Positions 1 through 9,013 of a DNA stretch of 64,000 nucleotides are shown here, piece by piece (positions within the stretch are counted from its first letter, which is position 1; each line of letters starts with the position of its first letter). A model generated the notes under the pieces. It searched no databases. It was not told where the DNA came from and saw only the letters and a program-made list of their open reading frames with translations. The translations under genes and the position numbers were made by a program. Source of the stretch: Noviherbaspirillum sp. UKPF54 (GTDB lineage: Bacteria; Pseudomonadota; Gammaproteobacteria; Burkholderiales; Burkholderiaceae_D). The DNA lies in NCBI RefSeq assembly GCF_007874125.1, contig NZ_CP040128.1, forward strand, positions 2,914,001 to 2,978,000, read 5' to 3'.

Positions 1-8
1 GGCGCGAG

Positions 9-809
9 ATGGCGCAATGGGCAGTGCAAGATCGGATGGCCAGCATTCGAGTGGCGTGCCAGGCGTTTGGTATCAGCCAGACCTGCTATCGGTATCAAGC
101 AAAGCTGTCTTCAGAGAACAGTGAGATTGCAGACTGGTTGATTCGTCTGACGGCGAACCAGCGCAACTGGGGCTTCGGCCTGTGGTTCCTGTACCTGCGC
201 AACGTCAAGGGCTACGGCTGGAACCACAAGCGCGTGTACCGGATTTACCGGCAGCTTGAACTGAACCTGCGCATTAAGCCGAAGAAACGGCTGGTACGCG
301 AGAAACCAGAGCCGCTGTCCGAACCAACGGCACTTAACCAGGTATGGTCGATGGACTTCATGCACGACCAGTTATCCGATGGCCGCAGCATCCGGCTGCT
401 CAACGTGATCGACGACTTCAACCGGGAGGGCTTGGACATTGAAGTGGATTTCTCCCTTCCGTCCGAGCGCGTGATCCGTTCGCTGGAACGCATCATCGAA
501 TGGCGCGGCAGGCCGGATCGGATGCGTTGTGACAATGGCCCGGAATACGTCAGCGCCGCACTGATGGTGTGGGCAAATCGGCGTGGCATTCATGTCGAGT
601 TTATTCAACCCGGCAAGCCGCAGCAGAATGCCTACATCGAGCGCTACAACCGGACAGTGCGTTACGACTGGCTGGCGCACTACCTGTTCGACAGCATTGA
701 GGACGTGCAGGAATTCGCAACCCGTTGGCTATGGACCTATAATCACGAACGCCCCAACATGACCATCGGCGACATCAAGCCGAAACAGAAACCGGCCTTG
801 GCCGCATAG
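9..809 (+). CDS. IS3-family transposase OrfB (DDE integrase core)
   Basis: This 266-residue protein is the catalytic half of an IS3-type transposase, which cuts and joins element ends. The integrase core shows D116 (in SMDFMHD), D175 (in RCDNGPEY) and E211 (in NAYIERYNR). The 35 residues between the last two give the DD(35)E spacing of the family. An N-terminal helical region precedes the core, and the C-terminal part carries the usual [10 protein letters not shown] stretch. In this family OrfB is normally made as an OrfA-OrfB fusion by programmed frameshifting, and orfA would lie left of base 1. The frame is intact, so the copy could be active, but this cannot be shown here. Confidence 0.9.
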   Translation: MAQWAVQDRMASIRVACQAFGISQTCYRYQAKLSSENSEIADWLIRLTANQRNWGFGLWFLYLRNVKGYGWNHKRVYRIYRQLELNLRIKPKKRLVREKPEPLSEPTALNQVWSMDFMHDQLSDGRSIRLLNVIDDFNREGLDIEVDFSLPSERVIRSLERIIEWRGRPDRMRCDNGPEYVSAALMVWANRRGIHVEFIQPGKPQQNAYIERYNRTVRYDWLAHYLFDSIEDVQEFATRWLWTYNHERPNMTIGDIKPKQKPALAA

Positions 810-821
810 GCTCTACTCTCA

Positions 822-848
822 GGTCGCTTCAAAAATGGGGGGATTACC
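822..848 (+). repeat. Putative right terminal inverted repeat of the IS3 element
   Basis: The sequence from AGGTCGCTTC to GGGGGGATTACC follows the transposase stop closely and has the C/G-run typical of these termini. The matching left end is outside the window, so the exact tip is inferred from the point where homology to the next remnant begins, near base 849. Confidence 0.55.
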
Positions 849-849
849 G

Positions 850-962
850 TAGTACGTCGCATTGCTGATGCCCTACTTACGGCACAGGCCGGCCAACTTC
901 ATTCCCGCTTCAGCTTATTTCAGGATGCCGATCATTTGTTCATCAGTGAACCGCGTCTTTAT
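850..962 (-). pseudogene. Decayed IS3-type transposase orfA fragment
   Basis: Read on the minus strand from 962, the frame gives KTRFTDEQMIGILK, a stop, AEAGMKLAGLCRK, a second stop, then GISNATYY, which runs into the neighbouring element's tip. This is the N-terminal helix-turn-helix of IS3-type OrfA proteins, normally (M)K.RFTDEQI.G.L.EAEAG...LCR.HGIS.A.YY. The start codon has become ATA and two in-frame stops are present. The 3' end is cut at about 850 by the intact IS3 copy. It cannot encode a functional protein. Confidence 0.75.
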
Positions 963-989
963 GCCTACGCCCCCTGGGCAGGCTCTACA

Positions 990-1320
990 TTATTGCCGCA
1001 CTATTCTTGGCTCGCACATCATCAATCACTGGCTCCCGATCCTACTCATTGATTGGCGTCACATGCAATGCCAGCAGATGGCCCAGCGTATCGACGTCCA
1101 AATTGACTTTCGATTCCTTGATCCGCTAGGTGCCACCTTACCCAATGCGAATGATATTTTCCGGCGTCGAATGCGGCATCCGACTGCCCGTCACTACCGT
1201 ATAGGGCATCGGTTCCCGGTCAGTAGCCATGCGCAACACTACCCGCAGATTATTCGCAATCGAGTTGAAGTATCCTGCCTTACCTGCGCTGCGTCTGCTA
1301 ATAGGGCGTGTGCCACGACG
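990..1320 (-). pseudogene. Decayed IS5-family transposase fragment
   Basis: In one minus-strand frame the translation reads SIANNLRVVLRMATDREP, then SRMPHSTPENIIRIG, two stops, KESKVNLDVDTLGHLL, ALHVTPINE, another stop, and DREP. This matches the order of IS5-family transposases (RTLQSTPESG, then GSKVH.AVDTLGHLLALHVTPA..QDR). Only a central part is recognisable, interrupted by at least three in-frame stops. The boundaries are approximate because similarity fades on both sides. It adjoins the IS3 orfA remnant, so at least three mobile elements met here. Confidence 0.65.
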
Positions 1321-1566
1321 CCAAATCGTGTGACATCGTGCGCCGGCTAATGGGACTACAGACCGCTCAGCGCAAAACATTGAAAACGTTGCGCAAATCA
1401 TGGCTCGTTGTATGGCATTGAGTGGCAACGAGGAAAGATTTGAGGTGACAAAATCCAATTCCGCATTGCTGACGCCGTTGGGATATGATTTACGAGATTT
1501 CGTGCTCGCAGAACTTCTCCCGTGCTTATTAGTTCATAATACTCTCTAGAGCGGCCTCATCTTGAC
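1321..1566. other. Non-coding stretch with no recognisable feature
   Basis: Lower in GC than the flanking genes. A minus-strand frame stays open from 1458 into the IS5 remnant, but its first part matches nothing I recognise. It is probably the rest of the decayed insertion sequence plus the 3' flank of gmd. Confidence 0.4.
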
Positions 1567-2670
1567 CTACTCATGATAATTAAAGGTATGAAATCCATGC
1601 CGCTTCACCAGTTCATCCTTCTCCGCCGACTTCAAATCCTCCCGCACCATTTCCGCCACAAGGTCCTCGAAGCGGGTCTTCGGCGTCCAGCCGAGCTTGG
1701 ATTTCGCCTTGCTCGCATCGCCTAGCAGTGTTTCCACTTCCGCCGGCCGAAAATATTTCGGGTCCACTGCGACCACGCATTTTCCGCTCGAGTCGTATCC
1801 CTTCTCTTCGACGCCTTCACCCTCCCATCGAATCCCCATTCCCAGCTCTTTTGCAGCTGCATTGATAAAATCCCGCACGCTGTACTGCACCCCGGTCGCG
1901 ATCACGAAATCCTCCGGTTCTTCCTGTTGCAGCATCAGCCATTGCATTTCCACATAGTCGCGCGCATGCCCCCAGTCGCGTTTGGCATTCAGATTGCCGA
2001 GGTACAGGCATTCTTGTAGGCCGAGCTTGATACGGGCCAGGGCACGCGTGATCTTGCGCGTGACGAAAGTCTCGCCGCGGTTCGGGCTTTCGTGATTGAA
2101 CAGGATGCCATTGCAGGCATACATTCCATAGGCCTCGCGATAATTCACCGTGATCCAATAGGCATATAGCTTGGCCACGGCATAAGGGCTGCGCGGATAG
2201 AACGGGGTTGTTTCCTTTTGCGGTACTTCCTGCACAAGGCCATACAGCTCGGAAGTCGACGCCTGATAAAAACGGGTTTTCTTCTCTAGGCCAAGGATGC
2301 GAATCGCTTCGAGTATCCGGAGCGCGCCCAGCGCGTCCGAATTAGCGGTGTATTCCGGCTCCTCAAACGAAACGGCGACATGGCTTTGTGCGGCAAGGTT
2401 GTAAATCTCGTCCGGCTGCACTGCCTGGATGATGCGAATCAGGCTGGTAGCGTCCGTCAGGTCGCCGTGATGCAGCTTGAAGCGTATATCCGGCTCATGC
2501 GGATCCTGGTAGAGATGGTCGATGCGATCGGTGTTGAACAGCGACGTGCGGCGCTTGATTCCATGTACCTCGTAGCCTTTGGAGAGCAGCAATTCGGCGA
2601 GATAGGCGCCGTCCTGACCGGTGACGCCAGTGATGAGTGCGACCTTGCTTGAGCTTGCCTTCATTAGCAT
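1567..2670 (-). CDS. gmd: GDP-mannose 4,6-dehydratase
   Basis: It converts GDP-D-mannose to GDP-4-keto-6-deoxy-D-mannose, the precursor of GDP-fucose, GDP-rhamnose and related sugars for capsule, exopolysaccharide or O-antigen. The 367-residue length is normal. The NADP-binding motif G15-x-x-G18-x-x-G21 (GVTGQDG), the active-site segment ASTSELYG and the catalytic Y163/K167 pair ([10 protein letters not shown]) are all present. AAGGA sits upstream of the first ATG at 2670, supporting that start over a second ATG two codons later. manC lies 104 bases upstream on the same strand and supplies GDP-mannose, so the two form one pathway unit. Insertion-sequence debris begins beyond the 3' end. Confidence 0.96.
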   Translation of the reverse strand: MLMKASSSKVALITGVTGQDGAYLAELLLSKGYEVHGIKRRTSLFNTDRIDHLYQDPHEPDIRFKLHHGDLTDATSLIRIIQAVQPDEIYNLAAQSHVAVSFEEPEYTANSDALGALRILEAIRILGLEKKTRFYQASTSELYGLVQEVPQKETTPFYPRSPYAVAKLYAYWITVNYREAYGMYACNGILFNHESPNRGETFVTRKITRALARIKLGLQECLYLGNLNAKRDWGHARDYVEMQWLMLQQEEPEDFVIATGVQYSVRDFINAAAKELGMGIRWEGEGVEEKGYDSSGKCVVAVDPKYFRPAEVETLLGDASKAKSKLGWTPKTRFEDLVAEMVREDLKSAEKDELVKRHGFHTFNYHE

Positions 2671-2739
2671 TGTTGGCTTCCTTGATTATCGCGGTTTCAA
2701 TGGGTAATTGACGGTTGAGAGCTTACTGATACGCGCATT

Positions 2740-2763
2740 CCCTCTCCCGTCTGCCGGAGAGGG
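2740..2763. repeat. Inverted repeat between manC and gmd
   Basis: CCCTCTCC (2740-2747) and GGAGAGGG (2756-2763) form a perfect 8-bp stem with an 8-base loop. No T-run follows on either strand, so it is not a clear intrinsic terminator. It may attenuate transcription, stabilise mRNA, or be a dispersed palindromic repeat. Confidence 0.5.
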
Positions 2764-2774
2764 GAAAATTGGGC

Positions 2775-4181
2775 TCATGCCCTGCCGTAGGAATCCGAGA
2801 ACCGGACGATGTCGTCCTCGCCCAGATAACTCCCGCACTGCACTTCGATCAGGACCAGGTCCGTGATGCCCGGATTCTCGAGGCGATGTCTGGATCCGAT
2901 CGGAATGTAGGTGGACTGGTTTTGCGTCATCAGCGTTGTCGTGTCGCCCACTGTGATGTTGGCGGTGCCGAAGACCACCACCCAGTGTTCGCTTCGGTGG
3001 TGATGCATCTGCAGCGACAGCGACTGGCCCGGCTTGACCACGACGCGCTTGATCTTGAAACCCTGCCCCTCGCCGAGCACCGTATATGTGCCCCATGGGC
3101 GTACCGCCGTGCGATGAATCTTATGTGCCTCGTGCCCGCTGGCCTTGAGCCGGCTGACAACTTGTCGCACTTCCTGGCTCTTCGAGCGATCCGCCACCAG
3201 CAGGGCGTCGGGCGTGTCGATGACGACCATGTTTTCCAGGCCGATGGCTGCAACCAGCCGGTCCTTGGAATCGATGTAGGTGTTGTGGCTGTCGATGAGG
3301 ATTGCGTCGGAGCCATGGACCTTGTTGCCGTTCTCGTCCGCCGGTGTGACGTCGGCCACGGCGCTCCAGGCGCCCATGTCGCTCCAGCCGAAATCGCCCG
3401 GAACGACAGCGATGTTTTTCGCCATTTCCATGACCGCGTAGTCGATGGAGATGTTTTCCAGCCGGGAAAAACTCGCATGCAGTTCGATCTTGTCGCCATC
3501 GGCCTTGGAATCATTCCACACCGTGCGCGCCGCTGCGAGCAGGGCTGGATTGTAGGATGCAAGCGCCTCGATGATGGTGCTCGCCTTGAAGCAGAATATG
3601 CCGCTGTTCCAGACGTAATTTCCCTGCTCCAGATAGGCGATGGCGGTCGCGGCATCCGGCTTTTCGACAAAGCGCTGCACCGCGTTTGCTTGCTGGCTGA
3701 TCTGGCCACCCATTTCAATGTAGCCGTAACCGGTTTCCGGCGCAGTGGGGCGAATGCCGAACAACACCAGGAAGCCGTCGCGCGCCAGGGTGGCCGCATG
3801 TTCGGCGGCCGCCTGGAAAGAAGCCGTGTCCGTGATCAGGTGATCGGCGGGCATGACCAGCAGGCAGGCATTCGGGTCTTGCTCCGCCGCCCATAACGCG
3901 GCCAATGCAATCGCCGGCGCTGTATTGCGGCCGACCGGCTCAAGCAGGTAACGCGGCTTGATTTCCTGATTCGCCAATTCGTTCTGCGAGCGCAGGTAGT
4001 AGTCGCGATTGGTGACGATCAGCGGCGCGCAGTCGCCGCATACCACTTGCGCCCGCTCGACCGTTTTCTTCAGCAGGCTCTTGCCGTCGCCGATACGCAT
4101 GAACGGCTTCGGATGCGCTTCACGGGATACGGGCCAGAGCCGGGTGCCAGCACCGCCGGAAAGAATGATGGGAGTTAACAT
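2775..4181 (-). CDS. manC: Mannose-1-phosphate guanylyltransferase / mannose-6-phosphate isomerase
   Basis: This bifunctional 468-residue enzyme (ManC/CpsB/AlgA family) isomerises fructose-6-P to mannose-6-P and makes GDP-mannose from mannose-1-P and GTP. The N-terminal nucleotidyltransferase begins with ILSGGAGTRLWPVSRE and a downstream HPKPF, the pyrophosphorylase signature. The C-terminal cupin of type II phosphomannose isomerase holds the metal-ligand region QMHHHRSEHW and ends in ..VRFSDSYGRA. Its product is the substrate of Gmd just downstream. Upstream lies the divergent apaH gene, with about 128 bases shared as promoter region. Which of the two activities dominates cannot be told from sequence. 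Confidence 0.95.
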   Translation of the reverse strand: MLTPIILSGGAGTRLWPVSREAHPKPFMRIGDGKSLLKKTVERAQVVCGDCAPLIVTNRDYYLRSQNELANQEIKPRYLLEPVGRNTAPAIALAALWAAEQDPNACLLVMPADHLITDTASFQAAAEHAATLARDGFLVLFGIRPTAPETGYGYIEMGGQISQQANAVQRFVEKPDAATAIAYLEQGNYVWNSGIFCFKASTIIEALASYNPALLAAARTVWNDSKADGDKIELHASFSRLENISIDYAVMEMAKNIAVVPGDFGWSDMGAWSAVADVTPADENGNKVHGSDAILIDSHNTYIDSKDRLVAAIGLENMVVIDTPDALLVADRSKSQEVRQVVSRLKASGHEAHKIHRTAVRPWGTYTVLGEGQGFKIKRVVVKPGQSLSLQMHHHRSEHWVVVFGTANITVGDTTTLMTQNQSTYIPIGSRHRLENPGITDLVLIEVQCGSYLGEDDIVRFSDSYGRA

Positions 4182-4309
4182 GATATAAGTGAGCGTTGAC
4201 GTGGCCGTTCAGGCCAATTGACACTCTCACTTTATAGAGCACGCCCCTGCCGCCCTTATTGTTATTGGACAAATGGCGTGACTGTTAATTTTTGCTAACA
4301 ACTTTCTGC

Positions 4310-5131
4310 ATGACAACTTACGCAATCGGAGATGTACAAGGGTGCCACGACCGGCTGGAAGAACTACTGCACGCGATCCGCGCCTCTTCCGCCGAGGCGC
4401 GGTTCATTTTTGTCGGCGATCTGGTCAACCGCGGGCCGCATTCGCTGGCCACGCTCAAACTGGTGCGTTCGCTTGGCGATGCGGCCCGCATCGTGCTCGG
4501 CAATCATGATCTGCACTTGCTGGCGGTTGCCCACGGCATTCGCGCCGCGCATCGCTCGGACACGCTAGATCCCATCCTGCAAGCGCCGGATCGCGATGAA
4601 TTGCTTGACTGGCTACGCCGTCAACCGCTGGCGATTTTTGAAAACGGTCATTTGCTGGTGCACGCTGGCGTCGCTCCGCAATGGACCGCGCAGCAGACGC
4701 TGGAACTGGCTCAGGAAGTCGAAAGCGTCCTGCGCGGCCCACAATGGGTGGACTTTCTGCGTCAAATGTACGGCAACACGCCGGCCAGATGGGATGACGG
4801 CTTGCAGGGGGCCGACCGACTGCGCTGCATCGTCAATGCATTGACGCGCCTTCGCTTCTGCACGGCGGACGGGACGATGGACCTGGCTTCCAAGGGAACG
4901 GAAACCGAACTGCCGGGCTACATGCGGTGGTTCGAGGTACCTGGCCGCAAGACAGAGAATGTGACCGTCGTATTCGGGCATTGGTCGACGCTGGGATTGA
5001 TCATGCGCCCCAATTTGATCAGCCTTGATACCGGCTGTTTATGGGGCGGCAAGCTGAGCGCGGTGTGCCTGGAGGACCGCCGCCCGATTCAGGTCGATTG
5101 CCCGCAGTATCAGCGGCCGGGCAGTATTTGA
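4310..5131 (+). CDS. apaH: Symmetrical bis(5'-nucleosyl)-tetraphosphatase
   Basis: ApaH hydrolyses Ap4A symmetrically to two ADP and, in E. coli, also removes Np4 caps from RNA. The metallophosphoesterase motifs are clear: GDVQGCHD at the N-terminus, then GDLVNRGP, then GNHD, and a late FGHWS. I chose ATG 4310 (273 residues, family-typical), because a TTG at 4292 would only add MLTTFC before the conserved [11 protein letters not shown]. Neither start has a strong Shine-Dalgarno sequence. The 3' end overlaps the convergent plsC gene by 22 bases. Confidence 0.93.
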   Translation: MTTYAIGDVQGCHDRLEELLHAIRASSAEARFIFVGDLVNRGPHSLATLKLVRSLGDAARIVLGNHDLHLLAVAHGIRAAHRSDTLDPILQAPDRDELLDWLRRQPLAIFENGHLLVHAGVAPQWTAQQTLELAQEVESVLRGPQWVDFLRQMYGNTPARWDDGLQGADRLRCIVNALTRLRFCTADGTMDLASKGTETELPGYMRWFEVPGRKTENVTVVFGHWSTLGLIMRPNLISLDTGCLWGGKLSAVCLEDRRPIQVDCPQYQRPGSI

Positions 5132-5874
5132 CGTTGCGGCGATTGCTCGTAACCGAGCGCCTGCGCGATGGAAGCGCGGGCCATGTCGGCAAGTTCGCGG
5201 CGATGAGAAGCCGCGCCGGTCGGGATCGGCGGCAGCACGATCAAATGCGCCGTCATTTCCCCCGCGCGCAGGATCGACAGCACGCTCTGCACGAACGTCA
5301 TGTCATTGATGAAGTCGGCGGCCGGGTGCAGTTGGCCGCAGCTGTCGACGTAGCGCAATGCGAAAGGCTGCACGGAAACTTCGGCTTCGACGGCGGCCTC
5401 GAACAGGTTGGCATGGAATGGCAGCAGCGTGCCCTGGGCCGCTGTTGTACCCTCGGGGAAAAACGCGACGTGCTCGCCGGCGTGCAGGCTGGCCACCAAT
5501 CCCTGGTAAATCCGCCGCACGTCACGCAGCTTGCCGCGTGAAATGAAAATCGTACCCACCTGGTCGCTCAGCCAGCCGATCAGCGGCCAGCCGCGAATGT
5601 CGGATTTGGCGACAAAACGGCATGGATGCAGGGCGTTGATGACGAAGATATCCAGCCAGGACACATGGTTGGAGACGATGAGCGCGCGGCTTGCCTCGCG
5701 CACGCCGACATCCTCGAACCGCACCTGCACGCCGCACAGCGCGAGCAAGCTGACCGACCAGCGCTTGATGCGAACGATGCGTGCCTGCGTGCCGATGAAC
5801 GGAAAGATCAGCGCGCAGGTGCCCAACCCGGCGAACAGGTGCAGCACGATGCGCAGCAAGCGGAAGGCGACCAT
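5110..5874 (-). CDS. plsC: Lysophospholipid acyltransferase (PlsC family)
   Basis: It is probably a 1-acyl-sn-glycerol-3-phosphate acyltransferase that makes phosphatidic acid at the inner membrane. The acyltransferase motif NHVSWLD gives the catalytic H70/D75 pair, and FPEGTT (E139) is the phosphate-binding block. A hydrophobic N-terminal segment (about residues 8-28) would anchor it in the membrane. Its start is 7 bases after the pyrC' stop, so it looks like the last gene of the pyr operon. Related proteins can instead act in ornithine-lipid synthesis (OlsA), which sequence alone cannot exclude. Confidence 0.88.
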   Translation of the reverse strand: MVAFRLLRIVLHLFAGLGTCALIFPFIGTQARIVRIKRWSVSLLALCGVQVRFEDVGVREASRALIVSNHVSWLDIFVINALHPCRFVAKSDIRGWPLIGWLSDQVGTIFISRGKLRDVRRIYQGLVASLHAGEHVAFFPEGTTAAQGTLLPFHANLFEAAVEAEVSVQPFALRYVDSCGQLHPAADFINDMTFVQSVLSILRAGEMTAHLIVLPPIPTGAASHRRELADMARASIAQALGYEQSPQRQILPGR

Positions 5875-5881
5875 GCGCTGC

Positions 5882-7168
5882 TTAACGTTCGAACGCGATA
5901 TGGCCGGCGACGATCGTCGTGGTCACCCGCCCCGTCAGTTCGTAGCCGAGGAAAGGCGTATGCTTGCCCTGGCTGGCCAGCGCCTTGGCATCGACCTTCC
6001 AGCGCGCCTGCGGATCGAACACGCACACATCGGCCACGCTGCCGACCGACAGGCGCCCGCTGGCGAGCCCTGTTACGCGCGCGGCATCGGATGTCACTTT
6101 CGCAAGCGATTTCAGCAGCGGCTGCTGCGACTTGTCGATGCACTCATCAGCCCACTTCAGCGCCAGCGACAGCAGCAGTTCGAGCCCGGTCGCGCCGGGA
6201 GACGCCTCGCCGAATGGCAGCAGCTTTTCATCGTTGTCGACCGGCGTGTGGTCGGAGCAGATCGCATCGATGGTGCCGTCGAGCAGCGCCTGCCGGATCG
6301 CATCGCGGTCGCGCTGCGAACGGAATGGCGGCGTGACGCGGGCGTTGGAGTCGAAGTAGCCGATATCGACCTCGGTCAGATGCACGTGATGGGCGCCGAC
6401 ATCGCAGGTCACCGGCAGTCCCTCTTTCTTCGCAGCGCGCACCAGATCCAGCCCGGCCGCCGACGACAGGCGGCACAGGTGGACGCGCACGCCGGTGGCG
6501 CGCATCAGTTCGAAAATCGTGTGCAGCTGGATCGTCTCCGAGATCACCGGCACGCCGGACAGTCCCAGGCGCGACGCCACCGGGCCGCTGTGCGCGATGC
6601 CGTTGATGCCGAGATAAGGGTCCTGCGGACGCAGCCAGACGGTATAGCCGAAGGTTTGCGCATACTGCATCGCGCGCATCAGCACCGTCGTATCCAGGAC
6701 CGGATGGTCGGCTTGGGAAAAGCCGATGCAGCCGGCTTCGGTCAGCTCGGCCATTTCCGTCAGCGCCTCGCCCTTCAGGCCGGCGGTCAGCGCACCGAGC
6801 GGATAGACGTGCGCCTGGTTCAGCCCCTTGGCGCGATGCTTGAGCATTTCAACCAGCCCCGGCTCGTCGAGCACCGGGTCAGTATCCGGCGGGCAGACCA
6901 GGCTGGTCACGCCCCCCTGCATCGCGGCCTGCATTTCGGACTCCAGCGTCGCCTTGTATTCGTAGCCCGGCTCGCGCAGGCGCGCGCTCAGATCGACCAG
7001 GCCGGGCGCTACGATCTTTCCAGTGGCATCGATGGTCTTGCCAGCAGCAAACCCCGCAGGAGCATCTCCGATGCCGACCACCTTGCCGCCAGCGATGAAA
7101 ACATCCTTTTGCGCATCGATACCGTTGGCCGGGTCGATCAGACGGCCATTCTTGATATGGATTTTCAT
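5882..7168 (-). CDS. pyrC': Dihydroorotase-like protein lacking metal ligands (PyrC')
   Basis: It has the full amidohydrolase fold and length (428 residues) of type I dihydroorotase, but the key residues are gone. The canonical D-x-H-x-H-LREPG reads VDLSARLREPG, so both histidines are replaced (S61, R63). The usual LHCED segment reads LRPQDP, and the later HxxH region reads HLCRLSS. It should therefore not catalyse dihydroorotate formation. In Pseudomonas an inactive PyrC' encoded beside pyrB is needed to assemble active aspartate transcarbamoylase. The position 3 bases after pyrB fits that role. A functional dihydroorotase must be encoded elsewhere. Confidence 0.93.
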   Translation of the reverse strand: MKIHIKNGRLIDPANGIDAQKDVFIAGGKVVGIGDAPAGFAAGKTIDATGKIVAPGLVDLSARLREPGYEYKATLESEMQAAMQGGVTSLVCPPDTDPVLDEPGLVEMLKHRAKGLNQAHVYPLGALTAGLKGEALTEMAELTEAGCIGFSQADHPVLDTTVLMRAMQYAQTFGYTVWLRPQDPYLGINGIAHSGPVASRLGLSGVPVISETIQLHTIFELMRATGVRVHLCRLSSAAGLDLVRAAKKEGLPVTCDVGAHHVHLTEVDIGYFDSNARVTPPFRSQRDRDAIRQALLDGTIDAICSDHTPVDNDEKLLPFGEASPGATGLELLLSLALKWADECIDKSQQPLLKSLAKVTSDAARVTGLASGRLSVGSVADVCVFDPQARWKVDAKALASQGKHTPFLGYELTGRVTTTIVAGHIAFER

Positions 7169-7171
7169 TGA

Positions 7172-8131
7172 TTAATTTCCCGCCAAAATACTCATCACCG
7201 CCATGCGTACTGCGATGCCGAAGGTCACCTGCGGCAGGATCACCGCCTGCGCGCCATCCGCCACGGCGGAATCGATTTCGACGCCGCGGTTCATCGGTCC
7301 CGGATGCATCACGATCGCGTCCGGCTTGGCTAGCGCCAGGCGCTCCGGCGTCAGGCCGTAGCTCTTGAAGAATTCCTGCGCGGACGGCAGCAAGGCGCCG
7401 CTCATGCGCTCGTTCTGCAGGCGCAGCATGATGATCACGTCGACGCCCTTCAGGCCTTCGTTGATGTCGGTGAAGACGCGCACGCCCATCTGCTCCAGGC
7501 CGCCCGGCAGCAGCGTGCGCGGGCCGATCGCGCGCACTTCCGGCACGCCTAGCGTGGTCATCGCGTGGATGTCGGAGCGCGCCACGCGGCTATGCAGGAT
7601 GTCGCCCACGATGGCCACCGTCAAATTGGTGAAGTCCTTCTTGTAGTGCCGGATCGTGTACATGTCGAGCAAGCCCTGCGTCGGATGCGCATGGCGGCCG
7701 TCGCCGGCATTTACCACGTGTACGTGCGGTCGGTTGGTGTCGACCAGGTGCTTGGCGATCAGGTAGGGCGCGCCGGATTGCGCATGACGCACGACGAACA
7801 TGTCGGCATGCATGGCGGCCAGGTTGTCGATCGTGTCGAGCAGGGACTCGCCCTTGCTGGTGCTCGATGCCGAGATGTTCAGGTTGATCACGTCGGCCGA
7901 CAGGCGCTTGGAAGCAATCTCGAAGGTCGTGCGGGTGCGGGTCGAATTCTCGAAGAACAGGTTGAACACGCTCTTGCCGCGCATGAGCGGGACCTTCTTG
8001 ACCTCGCGGTCGCTCACGCTGACGAAGGACGAGGCAGTATCGAGAATGTGGGTGATGATCGCCTTGGGCAGGCCTTCGATGGTGAGCAGATGCTGCAGCT
8101 CGCCGTTCTTGTTCAGTTGCGGGTTAAGCAT
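7172..8131 (-). CDS. pyrB: Aspartate carbamoyltransferase catalytic chain
   Basis: It condenses carbamoyl phosphate with aspartate to give N-carbamoyl-aspartate, the committed step of pyrimidine synthesis. The carbamoyl-phosphate signature [13 protein letters not shown] is present, as are HPTQGLLD and the late MHPGPMNRG segment. The 319-residue length fits the class that forms dodecamers with dihydroorotase-like partners. No regulatory chain pyrI is nearby, as expected for that class. The start overlaps the pyrR 3' end by 8 bases, indicating translational coupling. Confidence 0.96.
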   Translation of the reverse strand: MLNPQLNKNGELQHLLTIEGLPKAIITHILDTASSFVSVSDREVKKVPLMRGKSVFNLFFENSTRTRTTFEIASKRLSADVINLNISASSTSKGESLLDTIDNLAAMHADMFVVRHAQSGAPYLIAKHLVDTNRPHVHVVNAGDGRHAHPTQGLLDMYTIRHYKKDFTNLTVAIVGDILHSRVARSDIHAMTTLGVPEVRAIGPRTLLPGGLEQMGVRVFTDINEGLKGVDVIIMLRLQNERMSGALLPSAQEFFKSYGLTPERLALAKPDAIVMHPGPMNRGVEIDSAVADGAQAVILPQVTFGIAVRMAVMSILAGN

Positions 8132-8636
8132 GGTCCACCGTCAGGGAGAAGCGGCCGTCGTCGGCGCGTTGCAGTACGAGTTGCTGGTCATTGGAAAGGG
8201 ACACGGTGTCGGCCACGAAGTCCGCGGCAATCGGCAGCTCGCGCCCGCCGCGGTCCACCAGCGCCGCCAGCATGATCCTGGCCGGGCGGCCATAATCGAA
8301 CAGCTCGTTGATCGCCGCGCGCGTGGTGCGGCCGGTGTAGAGCACGTCATCCACCAGCACGATGGTCGCGCCTTCGACCTCGAACGGGATCTGGGTCGGC
8401 TTGACCTCGGCGTGCAGCCCTTTTTCCGCATAGTCGTCGCGGTAAAACGAGACGTCGATGAAGCCCAGGCGGTCCTTGAGCTGCAATTCATCGGCCAGCC
8501 GCTCGGCCAGCCAGGCGCCGCCGGAATAGATACCGACGATGGCGGTGTTCTGGGCATCGGCAAGGCCGGCTTTGACGCGTTGCGCGAGCACCTGGTACAG
8601 GGCTTCGGCGTCGAAATCAGGATTCGGCATAGTCAT
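8124..8636 (-). CDS. pyrR: PyrR bifunctional regulator / uracil phosphoribosyltransferase
   Basis: PyrR-family proteins bind pyrimidine mRNA or show uracil phosphoribosyltransferase activity. The PRPP-binding loop is [14 protein letters not shown] and the 170-residue length is normal. It overlaps ruvX upstream by 20 bases and pyrB downstream by 8 bases. In Gram-positive bacteria PyrR attenuates the pyr operon; whether it binds RNA in Betaproteobacteria is less certain. I see no obvious anti-terminator structure immediately before pyrB, because the genes overlap. Any attenuation would have to act upstream of ruvX. Confidence 0.93.
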   Translation of the reverse strand: MTMPNPDFDAEALYQVLAQRVKAGLADAQNTAIVGIYSGGAWLAERLADELQLKDRLGFIDVSFYRDDYAEKGLHAEVKPTQIPFEVEGATIVLVDDVLYTGRTTRAAINELFDYGRPARIMLAALVDRGGRELPIAADFVADTVSLSNDQQLVLQRADDGRFSLTVDHA

Positions 8637-9006
8637 TGAAGTATTGTTGCAAAATGATGGCAGCAGCTTCGGCGTCGATCAGCTGGCCGCGCTGCTGGGA
8701 AATTACCGCTGAAGAATAACGCTCGTCGACCAGTGCCGTTGCCACGCCAAACCGTCCATTCAGTTGATTGGCGAAGCGCCGGCAACGCACTGTCATTTCA
8801 TGCTCGGTGCCGTCCGGATGGCTCGGCAAGCCGACCACGCAGGTTTTCGGCTGCCACTCCTTGATGAGCGTGGCAATGGCGGCGAATTTCGCCTCGTTGG
8901 TCGGCGCGGCGATCACGATGAGCGGCTGCGCCTGCCGGAGCAGGGTATTGCCGACGGCAACGCCGATGCGCTTCAAGCCGAAATCGAAACCAAGTACCGT
9001 TTCCAC
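8617..9006 (-). CDS. ruvX: Putative pre-16S rRNA nuclease / Holliday-junction resolvase-like YqgF
   Basis: This is an RNase H-fold protein of the YqgF/RuvX family, implicated in processing the 5' end of 16S rRNA and annotated historically as a Holliday-junction resolvase. The acidic site is visible as GFDFGLKRIGVA (D8), the VGLP..PDG strand, VDERYSS, and the late DAEAAAIIL. The 129-residue length is close to the family norm. It lies 7 bases downstream of algH and overlaps pyrR. The algH-ruvX-pyrR-pyrB order recurs in proteobacteria. Confidence 0.92.
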   Translation of the reverse strand: METVLGFDFGLKRIGVAVGNTLLRQAQPLIVIAAPTNEAKFAAIATLIKEWQPKTCVVGLPSHPDGTEHEMTVRCRRFANQLNGRFGVATALVDERYSSAVISQQRGQLIDAEAAAIILQQYFNDYAES

Positions 9007-9013
9007 TCAGCTC

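Larger units (their letters stand above)
1..848 (+). mobile_element. IS3-family insertion sequence, right part only
   Basis: The window opens inside an IS3-family element. It contains the transposase OrfB (9-809) and, 13 bases after its stop, a G-run terminal sequence (about 822-848, ending GGGGGGATTACC) that resembles the right inverted repeat of IS3-family members whose tips read GGTAATCCCCCC. The left end and orfA lie outside the window, so target-site duplication cannot be checked. Directly beyond the tip begins a decayed reading frame of another insertion sequence, which suggests this copy landed inside an older one. Confidence 0.8.

Noticed and set aside
5531..7171. 546-codon plus-strand frame opposite pyrC'
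   Set aside because: Antisense shadow with no recognisable domains; the minus strand is a full amidohydrolase.
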